Positions 37,099 through 46,433 of a stretch of 64,000 nucleotides of DNA are shown in pieces. A program made the position numbers and the translations under genes. This stretch comes from DYRG01 sp041161065 (lineage in GTDB: Bacteria > Pseudomonadota > Gammaproteobacteria > Beggiatoales > Beggiatoaceae), in NCBI GenBank assembly GCA_041161065.1, contig JBEAVE010000007.1, positions 4,652 through 68,651 of the forward strand, read 5' to 3'. Within the stretch, counting starts at the first letter, position 1; each line of letters starts with the position of its first letter. The notes under the pieces are model-generated. The model worked only from the letters and a program-made list of their open reading frames with translations. It searched no databases and was not told the DNA's origin.

Positions 37099-37953
37099 TT
37101 ACTCTCCTAAATCGGCTTGAAAAACTAAAAAATAACCATTTAAATGATGTTTTATCTTAAAACGTTCAATCTGTGTTAAATTTAGAGTAGAAAAACGTTC
37201 GATTATTGATTTCTCATCTTTTTCTTTATGACAAGGAATTACCAAACTAATGGTATTATCTTTTATTTCAGGATATTGCTTTGAATTTAAAATATTTCCT
37301 GCTGGCTTTACCTCCGTCATAATTCTAAATCGTAATTTAACCGATGCGTTTTCTACATTGCGCACTTTACTGAAATTTTCTTGCTCAGAAAGAATATTAA
37401 CCAATGTTTCTTTAATTTTGGAATCAATGTTTAAATCTTTTTCTTGCAATCTTTCTTCTAAAACTTGTTCAAAAGATTGACCAATAAGTTGGTTTATTTT
37501 AACGGTTTCAAAAAAACTACCGTGCACTAAAATAACTTTAGTCTTTTCTTTATTTTTACCTCTTACTAAATAGAAAATTTCTCTGATAGGTAAAGAGTCG
37601 ATATTTTCTCCAATTTCTTCCATTTGCTTTTTAATATTGCTATTATCACTTTTAATAATTTTATCGATGTATTTTTGACCTGATGGAATCGTTGAATTAA
37701 ATGAAGAAACTGTATAGCTTTTGCTGTCTTTCAATTCAATCAACTCTCCACCTGTAAATAAAGAACTGTCTTTATTTATTTTAATAATTAAATCAGGAAA
37801 TTGTCCTTTATTTTTACAAGAAAACATCGTGTCATCAAAAGGAAAATTTTCGAGTTTTTCTACTTCACTAAAATGCTGCTTATTTGTAATAAGATATTTA
37901 AAAAAGTGATAAATAGAATAACACATTTGTTTTCCGATGTTAAAATAAGGCAT
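37099..37953 (-). CDS. Type II restriction endonuclease candidate (PD-(D/E)XK)
   Basis: 284 aa. A likely nuclease core is visible: Pro-Asp at 53-54 (GQFPDLIIKI), then Glu70 and Glu73-Leu-Lys75 (GGELIELKDSKSY), followed by SSFNSTIPSG, a plausible recognition loop. Basis for the call: these residues plus a 14-bp overlap with a DNA methyltransferase gene directly upstream on the same strand. The recognition sequence cannot be told. Only PD-(D/E)XK context supports the assignment; the rest of the protein is not familiar to me. Confidence 0.7.
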   Translation of the reverse strand: MPYFNIGKQMCYSIYHFFKYLITNKQHFSEVEKLENFPFDDTMFSCKNKGQFPDLIIKINKDSSLFTGGELIELKDSKSYTVSSFNSTIPSGQKYIDKIIKSDNSNIKKQMEEIGENIDSLPIREIFYLVRGKNKEKTKVILVHGSFFETVKINQLIGQSFEQVLEERLQEKDLNIDSKIKETLVNILSEQENFSKVRNVENASVKLRFRIMTEVKPAGNILNSKQYPEIKDNTISLVIPCHKEKDEKSIIERFSTLNLTQIERFKIKHHLNGYFLVFQADLGE

Positions 37954-38818
37954 TAATGGGGATAGATTGTTTATTTTGTTCCTTTAATTTTTCGCCCCAA
38001 ATTTCAGAGAGTTTTTCCGTACAGATATAGTTTTGATAATATTGATTTATTAAATCTTCTTCTCTGATATTTTCTAAACGCTTTTTAATATAATTTACAT
38101 TAATTGGGTCGATTTCAATACTAACAGAATTTCTTTGTAACTGTTTAGCAATAACTGCTGTTGTTCCTGTACCCGAAAAAGGGTCTAAAACAGTAGACTT
38201 TAGTTTAGTAGAAGTCAGCAACATTCTTAATAGGAGTTCAATAGGTGCTTGCTGTTTGTGAAATCGTGAGCCATCTTCATTTCTAATCGCTTCTTTTCCC
38301 GCAAAATAGCCCGCTGTAAGTTCTCTTATGTCATCCCAAACATCGGTTACAAAAACGCCATTCTCACGCTTTTGTTTGTAATGAGCGGGTAATTCTGGGT
38401 TTATGCGTAATCTATGAAAAGTTGCGGCTTTTTCTCCCTTTGTTGCATAGGCAATAATTTGATATTGTTTGCTATATTTTCCTTTCACAGGTACTGCTGA
38501 TGTTTTTTTCTTCCAAATAATTAAATTTTGAAATGTCCAGCCGGTTTCTCTTAACGCCCTCAAAACAAACTCAGTATTCTTTTCACGTTGCATAAAATAA
38601 ATGCTTCCACCATCATTTGTTAAATCATAACAACATTGGCTAATTTCTGTCATCATTTTCCAATACTTTTCCTCAGGCATATTATCGTTATGTAAGCTGT
38701 AATCTTTTTGCTGATTAAAAGGTGGATCGAGAAAGGTAAAATCAACAGATGTCGCTATTTTTTTTAAGCACTCAATCGCATTTCCACAAATAATATCGTG
38801 AGTTGTTTGATTTATCAT
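37940..38818 (-). CDS. DNA methyltransferase, beta class (N4-cytosine or N6-adenine)
   Basis: 292 aa. Catalytic motif IV DPPF is at 31-34 and SAM-binding motif I DPFSGTGTT at 212-220. Motif IV before motif I is the beta-class order. A target-recognition region lies between (about 100-190). It modifies an exocyclic amino group and protects the site cut by the overlapping nuclease gene. The DPPF form is used by both N4-C and N6-A enzymes, so the modified base is open. A short gap (21 nt) separates it from the Uma2 gene upstream. Confidence 0.85.
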   Translation of the reverse strand: MINQTTHDIICGNAIECLKKIATSVDFTFLDPPFNQQKDYSLHNDNMPEEKYWKMMTEISQCCYDLTNDGGSIYFMQREKNTEFVLRALRETGWTFQNLIIWKKKTSAVPVKGKYSKQYQIIAYATKGEKAATFHRLRINPELPAHYKQKRENGVFVTDVWDDIRELTAGYFAGKEAIRNEDGSRFHKQQAPIELLLRMLLTSTKLKSTVLDPFSGTGTTAVIAKQLQRNSVSIEIDPINVNYIKKRLENIREEDLINQYYQNYICTEKLSEIWGEKLKEQNKQSIPINALF

Positions 38819-38839
38819 TTTTATATCTCCTAGTAAATG

Positions 38840-39415
38840 TTATTCACTGCTAAATTGGTGTTCTGAAATTATTACTGATTCATAAATTTCTTCAAGAGAG
38901 ATATTTGTATTTAAACACAACAATTCAATTAATTCATTGGGTTGAGTGTAATGCGTTATCATCCAAGTTTGTTGGTATCGTTGATATGCTTCTACAAACA
39001 TTGTTTCTTGAGAAATAATTAAATAAGTTTGTAATGATTCAATGCTTTTATAGGAGCTTAATTTTTCTCGTCGATCAATAGTTTCTGTTGATTTAGAAGT
39101 TACCTCAACTAAAATACAGGGTTTCTCTAAAAAATACGCATCCTTTTCTTCTTCACAACTCACCATCACATCTGGATAATAATAACTCTCCCGATGCTCA
39201 ATTTTTAATTTAATATCAGCAATATATACTTCACAATTTGTATTTCTAGCGGCTTGTCGACATTGAAAGCCAACATTTAAAGCAATTTTATTATGCTTTT
39301 TACTTGTTCCAGCCATTGTAAAAATACGCCCGCACACATATTCATGCTTGATTTTGCTCACTTTTTCAAATGCTAAATACGCGCTTTCACTCATAAGTTC
39401 CGAAGCGAGTTCCAT
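38840..39415 (-). CDS. Uma2-family (DUF820) PD-(D/E)XK nuclease-like protein
   Basis: 191 aa from the ATG at 39415, which has GAGGAGG 8-9 nt upstream; the ORF could open at 39433, but that ATG lies before the ribosome site. Conserved features: YVCGRIFTMAGTSKKHN, DIKLKIE, YYYPDVMVSC (Asp), ILVEVTSKSTE (Glu) and EKLSSYKSIESLQTYLIIS. The family is very common in cyanobacteria and Beggiatoa-like bacteria, and its role is unproven. It precedes the R-M pair. Confidence 0.82.
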   Translation of the reverse strand: MELASELMSESAYLAFEKVSKIKHEYVCGRIFTMAGTSKKHNKIALNVGFQCRQAARNTNCEVYIADIKLKIEHRESYYYPDVMVSCEEEKDAYFLEKPCILVEVTSKSTETIDRREKLSSYKSIESLQTYLIISQETMFVEAYQRYQQTWMITHYTQPNELIELLCLNTNISLEEIYESVIISEHQFSSE

Positions 39416-39655
39416 TTGATTATTCCTCCTCATTTTAAAGGATTTTATTTTTGGTCACCACCAAAGACTCCATCGCCACCCTATTTGAAAATAGAGAAAA
39501 TGAAATAATTTTCCTCGATAAATTAGAATAATAATTGCCCAAATTTCTCATTTCTTATCTCTTTTTTCTTTCTATATTATAACCAAGTTTCATACTAAAC
39601 AACAACTCTAATTTACTAACATTTCTTTGATCACGACCCAACTTTAAATTACCCC

Positions 39656-41158
39656 TTAATTTTCTTTAAAGAAAGCCATTGTATATTGTAATTGTTCGGC
39701 GTATTTGTTCATTTCTTGAGCGGTTGTTGCAAGTTCTTCTGCCGATGCCGCATTTTTTTGAGCTGTTTGATCTAAACGATTCATATTTGTTGTCATTTCA
39801 TGAACTGCACTGGCTTGTTGTTCAGAAGAACTAGAAATTTCCTGCACTAAATTAGTGGTACTTGCAATGTTTGGGAGGATTTCTTGAAAGAGTTGTCCAG
39901 CGCGTTCTGCGATTTGAACACTGGTTTGAGTTAAAGAGCCAATTTCTTGAGCAACTTGACGACTATTTTCGGCTAATTTTCTCACTTCTAATGCGACCAC
40001 TGCAAATCCCCGACCTTGTTCTCCAACCCGCGCCGCTTCGATGGCAGCATTTAGAGCAAGAATATTTGTTTTATACGCAATATTTTCAATTAATTCAACC
40101 TTTCCAGCGATTTCTTGCATGGCTGAAACGGTATTTGTAACGACCTTATCACCGATTTGCATTTGTTGAGCAGTTTGGCTTGCAATTAAATCGGTTTGTC
40201 GAGCATTTCTAGCATTTTGAATAGTAGAGGAACTAATATCATCAATCGCCATACTAACGCGGTTCACGTTGGTTGCTTGAAGGTTAGCATCTTGAGCAAT
40301 ATCTTGAGAAGTAATCCCGATTTGCTGGCTGCTGGCGGTCAAATGTTTGGCGGTTTCTCGAACATTACGCACAACTTCTAACCATTGTTTCACCATATTT
40401 TGCATCGTTTGAAATAAAAAACCGATTTCATCTTGGGTTTTAACTTTGATTTGAATGCCGAGATGACCTTGACTAATTGCCTGCATAATTTTGGTTGCTT
40501 CGCTGAGAGAAAAAGTGATATTTTTTCCTACCCAATAACTTATAAATAAAGCCGCTAAAGTAAAGAAACTTACCACAATCATATAAATCAAATAACTTTG
40601 GTGATAATTGGTTTCTGCGTGAAGGAAATGGCTTTCAGAGTTTTTTAGTTCATTGCTAATCCATTGCCCGAGCAAACTAGAAAGCGTTTCAAACTTTTCA
40701 TTTTCAATGCCCGTTGAATTGATAGCGGCTTCCGTATGTTTATTTTTCAAGAATTTGTTAGCGGTTTCACGATTAGCGGTTTTGTATTCTTCCCAAGCGG
40801 CAAACAACTGTTGAGTAATTTTCTCCTGTTGTAACGATTTAGATAGCCGCTCTTTCCATAGAGGAATTGCGGTTTCTAAATGTTTCAAAATCGCAAGTTG
40901 TTTGGCGTTAAATTCGGTTTGTTTTTCTTTAGTTGGAGAAACCACCATTGCGAGAGAAAGGTTGCGCATATTACGCATTGGAATAATAATATCACGGATA
41001 AAGCTGCTCACATTTGTTGAGGTAGTATTGACTTCTTTTAACCAAGAAAAAGTCAATTGATTCGCGTAGATACCGTATCCACCCACTAAAATCAACGCGC
41101 TCACCACAAATAGTGAGGTTAAAAACAATTTTGTAGAAATTCGTATCGTAGTCATCAT
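39656..41158 (-). CDS. Methyl-accepting chemotaxis protein
   Basis: 500 aa. Helix 1 (12-31), a periplasmic four-helix-bundle-like sensor (32-190), helix 2 (about 193-213), HAMP (about 214-266) and a cytoplasmic signalling coiled coil. The hairpin tip YKTNILALNAAIEAARVGEQGRGFAVVALEVRKLA is split here for brevity as TNILALNAAIEAARVGEQG and GFAVVALEVRKLAENS; it contacts CheA/CheW. Ligand unknown. No che genes are nearby. The 240-bp gap after it (39416-39655) shows nothing I can support. Confidence 0.92.
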   Translation of the reverse strand: MMTTIRISTKLFLTSLFVVSALILVGGYGIYANQLTFSWLKEVNTTSTNVSSFIRDIIIPMRNMRNLSLAMVVSPTKEKQTEFNAKQLAILKHLETAIPLWKERLSKSLQQEKITQQLFAAWEEYKTANRETANKFLKNKHTEAAINSTGIENEKFETLSSLLGQWISNELKNSESHFLHAETNYHQSYLIYMIVVSFFTLAALFISYWVGKNITFSLSEATKIMQAISQGHLGIQIKVKTQDEIGFLFQTMQNMVKQWLEVVRNVRETAKHLTASSQQIGITSQDIAQDANLQATNVNRVSMAIDDISSSTIQNARNARQTDLIASQTAQQMQIGDKVVTNTVSAMQEIAGKVELIENIAYKTNILALNAAIEAARVGEQGRGFAVVALEVRKLAENSRQVAQEIGSLTQTSVQIAERAGQLFQEILPNIASTTNLVQEISSSSEQQASAVHEMTTNMNRLDQTAQKNAASAEELATTAQEMNKYAEQLQYTMAFFKEN

Positions 41159-41268
41159 GTTATGATCATCAGGTTAGGGCATTCACTCAATTTTGGCAAC
41201 CGCCTTGCTTGAGATTTGTTTATACTTAGCATAGCACGAGTGCAATTGTATTTTAAGAGGAATTTGAT

Positions 41269-44265
41269 ATGAAAATTTTTTGGTATGGATTGGTGGCATT
41301 TTTAAGTTGCTCAATTAACGCCGCCGAACCGCATAAGAACCTTTATCAACAAGCCCGCGATGCAGAAATAAAGGGTCAAATATCGCAGGCGTTGTCGCTT
41401 TATGAACAAGCTATTAAACAAAGCCGCCAAGTTTCTCTCAAAGATACGGCAGCCATTCTTTACGCACAAGCCAGTTTATTAAAAGAACAACAACGGTTTG
41501 CCGACGCGAAACAATCTTTTGAAGAATCATTACAATTACGTGAACAACAATTAGGAGAAAATCATGGCGCAGTGGCTGTTAGTTTAAATGGTTTGGCAAG
41601 TGTTTATATGGCGGTTGCAGATTATAAAAAAGCCGAAGAATTTTACAAACGCGCATTAGCCATTACTGAAAAACAAAATGATCCTCAACGTCAGCTCGCA
41701 ATTGCACTAAACAACTTAGCCGAATTATATCGAACAATGGGACATTTTACTGATGCTGAACCACTTTTCAAAAGAGCCTTAGAATTAGATAAAATTTCCT
41801 TTGGTTCAGAACACCCCAGAGTCGCTATTCGATTTAACAATTTAGCAGAACTTTATCGTCAAATGGGCGATTATGCCAAAGCAATTGAATTATTAGAAAT
41901 TGCATTAGATATTGAACAAAAAAATAAGGAGGAAACTGCGCCTGAAAATATAGGTATTCGCTTTAATAATTTGGGGCAAGTTTATCGTACAATTGGCGAT
42001 TTTGAAAAAGCAGAACAATATTATCAACAAGCCTTGCAAATTTTTGAAAAAACCAGTGGAAAAAATGCCGCATTATATGCTATTGGTTTGAATAATCTGG
42101 GGTGGATTTATCAAGCATTAGACAAACCCAAAGAAGCCGAGAAACTCTTTCGCCAAGCCTTAACAATTCAGGAGAAAATTTACGGTAAAGAACACCCTGA
42201 TATAGCAATAAATTTGAATAATCTAGCTTTACTTTTAACGCGCCAACAACATTTTGAAGAAGCCTTGCCTTTATATCAACGTGCTTTGGCTATTTTTGAA
42301 AAGAAACTGGGTAAAGAACATTCGCAAGTAGCGGTGGTTTTGCACAACCAAGCAAAGTTATTTCGAGCGCAAGGAAATTGTAAGAAAGCAGAACAACTTT
42401 TAGAAGAAGCACTCATCATTGTTCAAACCGCTATGCAACCCGAATTTCTTTGGGCAATTCAAGATAATTTGAGCCAAACTTTAGCTTGTCAAGGGCATAT
42501 CGACGCAGCAATTCTAATGGGAAAACAAGCGGTTAATACATTGCAAAGTTTGCGCGTTAATTTGGCTAATTTAAATAAAGAATTACAACAATTATTTCTA
42601 AATGATAAAGCAATGGTGTATAAAGGTGTGGCTTCTTTATTATTAGAACAAGGAAGAACGGCTGAAGCACAACAAATTGAAACCATGCTTAAGGAAGAGG
42701 AATATTATGATTTTGTGCGGCGGGATTTCAATGATAATGGAACAACCCGAATTGTAAAAGCCTCTTTTAATGATTTTGAGAAACCCTTTGTTGAGAAATC
42801 TACCCAACTTTTTTCTCATTTTCAAACGATTGGAGAAAAACTGAAAAACTTACGTTTAATGGCTAATAATATTCCTCAAAAAGAACAATTGCGAGGAGAA
42901 ATCGTTAAACAAAAGAAACCCGTCGAAAATTATTTTCAGGAACTTAAAACTGCTTCTGAAGAACGATCATTACAAAAATTTCTTAAAATAGGCAATGATA
43001 ATCAGGTAACTTTAGCAAAAGAATATCAAATGCTAAAACAGCGCACAGATTTAACGGATTCTGAAATCAAACGTAAGGAAGAATTGCGAAATGTATTGAA
43101 TCAAAATCGGCGGGAATTTAACGCTTGTATTGGTGAATATAAAACAAAGGAACTGTTTGAAGAATATAATTTAGATACCTTGCAATCTTTACAAAGCACA
43201 TTGCAATCATTGGGTGACGGGGTTGTCTTATTACATTATTTGATTTTGCCAGAGAAAATCCGCATTATTTTAACGACACCCACGATTCAATTATGTCGAG
43301 AAGCAAATGTCAGTGAAAAAAATTTGGAACAACAGATTTCTAAATTTAGAGCGTTCTTTAAAAATCCACCCAATAGTCGTCGAATGAAACAGGTTACAAA
43401 TGATTTGCAAAAAGAGGCTAATATTCTTTATAATTGGCTATTTCAACCTGTCATAAATGATCTAAAACAAGCCAATGCAAAAGTGTTAATGCTTTCATTA
43501 GACGGTCAATTGCGTTATTTGCCGATTTCAGCGTTATTTGATGGAGAGAAATACTTAGCAGAACGCTTTAGTTTTGCATTGTATAATGAAGCTGCCCGCG
43601 ACAAATTAAAAGATCAGCCTAAAACGGATTGGACTTTAGCTGGTTTAGGGGTTACAAAAGCGTTGAGAAACTTTAATCCTTTGCCGGCGGTTGAAAAAGA
43701 ATTACATAGCATTATTCGAGAAAATCCAACTGAGAAAGATGGGATTTTATCTGGGATTATTAAATTAGATGAACAATTTAATCAAAATGCTTTAACAACT
43801 GTGTTAGAAAAAGGTTTCCCAGTTCTACATATTGCAAGCCATTTTGTTTTTCAACCTCAAACCGATCAAGATGCTTATTTATTGTTAGGAAATGCAGATA
43901 TTTTAACCTTAGCACAAATTCGTAACAATTATGATTTTAACTCGGTGGATTTATTGACATTATCGGCTTGTCAAACGGCGGTTGGAAATCAACATAAAGG
44001 TAAAGAAGTAGAGGGTTTTGGCGCATTAGCACAGAAACAAGGTGCGAAAAGCGTAATTGCAACTTTATGGTCAGTTGATGATCAAAGCACGGGCGTGTTT
44101 ATGAAACATTTTTATCAAATCAAAACCCAGCAAAAATTAACGAAAGGACACGCATTACAACAAACGCAACAGGCTTTTATTCAAGCAGTGAATCAGAATT
44201 ACCCGCTAGATTTTGCACACCCTTATTATTGGGGGGCTTTTATTTTAATGGGTAATTGGCTTTAA
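41269..44265 (+). CDS. Secreted TPR-CHAT caspase-like protease
   Basis: 998 aa. Signal peptide (1-18, ending NAAEP). About ten TPR units of the kinesin-light-chain type (25-430), with repeated A-x-x-LNNLAELY and ALA-I-EKKLGKEHP patterns. A helical middle follows (430-690), then a C-terminal CHAT domain (about 690-995). Catalytic dyad: His858 (HIASHFVF) and Cys901 (LSACQTAVG); EGFGALAQKQGAKSVIATLWSVDD is typical of the family. CHAT proteases process partner proteins in signalling or defence. Here a signal peptide sends it to the periplasm or outside. GAGGAATTTGAT precedes ATG. Two lipoprotein genes follow at 25 and 13 nt, and a terminator closes the unit. Confidence 0.9.
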   Translation: MKIFWYGLVAFLSCSINAAEPHKNLYQQARDAEIKGQISQALSLYEQAIKQSRQVSLKDTAAILYAQASLLKEQQRFADAKQSFEESLQLREQQLGENHGAVAVSLNGLASVYMAVADYKKAEEFYKRALAITEKQNDPQRQLAIALNNLAELYRTMGHFTDAEPLFKRALELDKISFGSEHPRVAIRFNNLAELYRQMGDYAKAIELLEIALDIEQKNKEETAPENIGIRFNNLGQVYRTIGDFEKAEQYYQQALQIFEKTSGKNAALYAIGLNNLGWIYQALDKPKEAEKLFRQALTIQEKIYGKEHPDIAINLNNLALLLTRQQHFEEALPLYQRALAIFEKKLGKEHSQVAVVLHNQAKLFRAQGNCKKAEQLLEEALIIVQTAMQPEFLWAIQDNLSQTLACQGHIDAAILMGKQAVNTLQSLRVNLANLNKELQQLFLNDKAMVYKGVASLLLEQGRTAEAQQIETMLKEEEYYDFVRRDFNDNGTTRIVKASFNDFEKPFVEKSTQLFSHFQTIGEKLKNLRLMANNIPQKEQLRGEIVKQKKPVENYFQELKTASEERSLQKFLKIGNDNQVTLAKEYQMLKQRTDLTDSEIKRKEELRNVLNQNRREFNACIGEYKTKELFEEYNLDTLQSLQSTLQSLGDGVVLLHYLILPEKIRIILTTPTIQLCREANVSEKNLEQQISKFRAFFKNPPNSRRMKQVTNDLQKEANILYNWLFQPVINDLKQANAKVLMLSLDGQLRYLPISALFDGEKYLAERFSFALYNEAARDKLKDQPKTDWTLAGLGVTKALRNFNPLPAVEKELHSIIRENPTEKDGILSGIIKLDEQFNQNALTTVLEKGFPVLHIASHFVFQPQTDQDAYLLLGNADILTLAQIRNNYDFNSVDLLTLSACQTAVGNQHKGKEVEGFGALAQKQGAKSVIATLWSVDDQSTGVFMKHFYQIKTQQKLTKGHALQQTQQAFIQAVNQNYPLDFAHPYYWGAFILMGNWL

Positions 44266-44290
44266 TTGACATAACAAGAGGACTGTTATA

Positions 44291-44947
44291 ATGAAAACAA
44301 CTTTCTTAAAAACAACCGCCGTAGTTGCTCTAACAACTGTTTTAGCAAGTTGTGCGCAAATGGGGTTTGATGATCAGAGTTCAACTCAAATGGAAGGCTC
44401 ATTACTTGGCGCAGGTTTGGGCGCGGCTTTAGGTGGTTTGATTAATGGAAGAGATGGAGCTTTGTGGGGCGCAGCAGCCGGCGCAGGTGTTGGATTTCTC
44501 GTAGGTAATGAAGTTGCTAAAAGAAAACAATCTTATAGTTCTCAAGAGGCTTTGATTTCTGGAGAAACCCAACGAGTCGCTAATTTGGTGCAAGAAATTG
44601 AAAACACTAACGCCATTTTAAGACAGGATATTGCTTCCTATAACGCGCAAATTAGTAGCTTAAAAGCACAAATGCAACGCGATAGTAGCAAACGAGAGCA
44701 ACTGCGCCAACAAAAATCTAAAATTGACAAACGCTATCAGCAAGCAAAAAAGAGTTTGCAAGCAGTGGAAAATGAACTCAAAACTGCAGAAACATTGCAC
44801 GCCGATACTAAGAAACAAGCCGCTAAGAAAAATGTCAATGAATTGCGCCATTGGGAAAATAAAATTAATAGTTTGCGATCAGAGAAAGTCAAACTAGAAA
44901 AAAATACCCAGCAATTGCAAAGCGTTAGTAATACAATTTCTTTATAA
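44291..44947 (+). CDS. Lipoprotein with glycine zipper and coiled coil
   Basis: 218 aa. Lipobox LASC with Cys at about 21. A glycine-zipper segment (about 37-75: GSLLGAGLGAALGGLING, then GALWGAAAGAGVGFLVG) is known to insert in or pack against the outer membrane. A long charged coiled coil (90-215) follows. GAGGACTGTTATA precedes ATG. Probably a structural lipoprotein; the repeat of a lipoprotein in the next gene and the CHAT protease before it suggest they act together at the envelope. That link is inference. Confidence 0.75.
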   Translation: MKTTFLKTTAVVALTTVLASCAQMGFDDQSSTQMEGSLLGAGLGAALGGLINGRDGALWGAAAGAGVGFLVGNEVAKRKQSYSSQEALISGETQRVANLVQEIENTNAILRQDIASYNAQISSLKAQMQRDSSKREQLRQQKSKIDKRYQQAKKSLQAVENELKTAETLHADTKKQAAKKNVNELRHWENKINSLRSEKVKLEKNTQQLQSVSNTISL

Positions 44948-44960
44948 AGGGAGATTTCAA

Positions 44961-45479
44961 ATGCTCAAATTTATTTCTATCTGTGGCGGATTATTTTTTG
45001 TAACAAGTTGTGCCATTTCAACGTATGAATGCGATCCTTCGCAAGGGGGGTTGTTGGGAGGATTGCAAGGGATTCATTCTGGTTGTTATGATCAGCGGCT
45101 TTCTGAACAACAGCAAAATTTAGAAAATATCCGCCAATTGCAGGTTTCTGCTGAAAATACTCAATCGGGTTTGTCACAAGAAAAAACTTTGGCACAAAAT
45201 GAGTTGATTCGATTACATAATCAAATGGACGTAATAGACGAGGAAATTACGAAACTTTCTCGGGAATTAAACGCAAAACAAGCCACGACTAAAAAGGCAG
45301 AACAACGTAAAAATAGTTTGAAGAAAAAAGTGAGCAACTTGCGCGGAAAAACTCAACAATTACGCAAAACAATTTCTCAAAAACCTGCACCAGATAAATT
45401 ACAACATTTACAAGCCGAAGAACGGCGTTTGAAATCTGAAGTCGAAACGCTGAAAAAAGATTTGTATTTGGATTTGTAA
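44961..45479 (+). CDS. Small coiled-coil lipoprotein
   Basis: 172 aa. Signal peptide with lipobox TSC (Cys17). A short Gly-rich stretch (SQGGLLGGLQG) is followed by a coiled coil over about 45-170, with many Lys/Gln/Glu heptads (KLSRELNAKQATTKKAEQ). GGGAG precedes ATG. It resembles a shortened version of the lipoprotein just upstream, minus most of the glycine zipper. Last gene of the CHAT operon. Confidence 0.72.
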   Translation: MLKFISICGGLFFVTSCAISTYECDPSQGGLLGGLQGIHSGCYDQRLSEQQQNLENIRQLQVSAENTQSGLSQEKTLAQNELIRLHNQMDVIDEEITKLSRELNAKQATTKKAEQRKNSLKKKVSNLRGKTQQLRKTISQKPAPDKLQHLQAEERRLKSEVETLKKDLYLDL

Positions 45480-45489
45480 TGGGCAATTA

Positions 45490-45527
45490 AAAACTATCGA
45501 TCAATATCTTTTATTATCGATAGTTTT
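45490..45527 (+). terminator. Terminator of the CHAT-lipoprotein operon
   Basis: AAAACTATCGAT (45490-45501) and ATCGATAGTTTT (45516-45527) form a perfect 12-bp stem with a 14-nt loop. The stem ends in a T-rich arm. Confidence 0.75.
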
Positions 45528-45551
45528 CTAAATAAAAAATGAGAGGAAAAA

Positions 45552-46433
45552 ATGTCAAAAAAAATAGGCTTTATTGGTTTAGGTGTGATGGGTTTTCCAA
45601 TGGCTGGGCATTTGGCGACAGCAGGGTATCAAGTGACCGTTTTTAATCGCACTCGTTCTAAGGCTGAACAATGGGTAGAAAAGTTTGGAGGATTAATTGC
45701 GGAAACACCTAAACAACTAGCTGATAATACAGATGTTGTTTTTTCATGTGTAGGTAATGATCAAGATTTGAAACACATTACTATTGGGGAGAACGGTGCA
45801 TTTTATGGTATGAAGGAAAATGCCATTTTTGTTGATCATACAACCGCTTCTGCTCATGTTGAACGTGAATTATTTGATATTGCAAAACAACGTGGTTTTT
45901 CTTTATTAGATGCGCCGGTTTCTGGCGGACAAATTGGGGCAGAAAATGGTGTTTTAACGATTATGGTTGGTGGTGAAGAAACTGCATTTCAACAAGTTGA
46001 ACCCATTATGCGTTGCTATGCAAAGAAAATTAAACATCTTGGCACGATTGGAAATGGGCAATTAACTAAAATGGTGAATCAAATTTGTGTGGTGGGTTTG
46101 CTTCAAGGATTGGCGGAAGGGTTACATTTTGCAAAAGCTGCTAATTTGGATTTGAATGCAGTCATTGAAACGATTTCAAAAGGGGCGGCGCAATCGTGGC
46201 AAATGGATAATCGTGCACAAACCATGATTGAAGGAAAATTTGATTTTGGATTTGCCGTTGAATGGGTAAGAAAAGATTTAGGTATTGTGTTAGAAGAAGC
46301 GATAAGAAATGGAGCGGATTTGCCTATTACAACTTTAATTGAGCAATTTTATGCAGATATTCAAGCAATGGGTGGAAATCGTTGGGATACATCAAGTCTA
46401 ATTATGCGCTTAGAAAATCGGAGAAAACAGTAG
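45552..46433 (+). CDS. Beta-hydroxyacid dehydrogenase family oxidoreductase (GarR/HIBADH type)
   Basis: 293 aa. N-terminal Rossmann motif FIGLGVMGFPMAGHLATAG (NAD(P) binding), HTTASAHVERE-like substrate segment (VDHTTASA), DAPVSGGQIGAENG, and catalytic Lys in GNGQLTKMVNQI. Such enzymes reduce tartronate semialdehyde, glyoxylate or succinic semialdehyde, or oxidise 3-hydroxyisobutyrate. Position next to the aminotransferase at 30 kb is not close enough to decide. GAGAGGAAAAA precedes ATG. Its stop overlaps the GTG start of the next gene. Confidence 0.88.
   Translation: MSKKIGFIGLGVMGFPMAGHLATAGYQVTVFNRTRSKAEQWVEKFGGLIAETPKQLADNTDVVFSCVGNDQDLKHITIGENGAFYGMKENAIFVDHTTASAHVERELFDIAKQRGFSLLDAPVSGGQIGAENGVLTIMVGGEETAFQQVEPIMRCYAKKIKHLGTIGNGQLTKMVNQICVVGLLQGLAEGLHFAKAANLDLNAVIETISKGAAQSWQMDNRAQTMIEGKFDFGFAVEWVRKDLGIVLEEAIRNGADLPITTLIEQFYADIQAMGGNRWDTSSLIMRLENRRKQ

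Noticed and set aside
39416..39655. Possible gene or RNA in the gap between Uma2 and the chemoreceptor
   Set aside because: No frame with a ribosome site, no hairpin with a T-run and no tRNA-like fold was seen.
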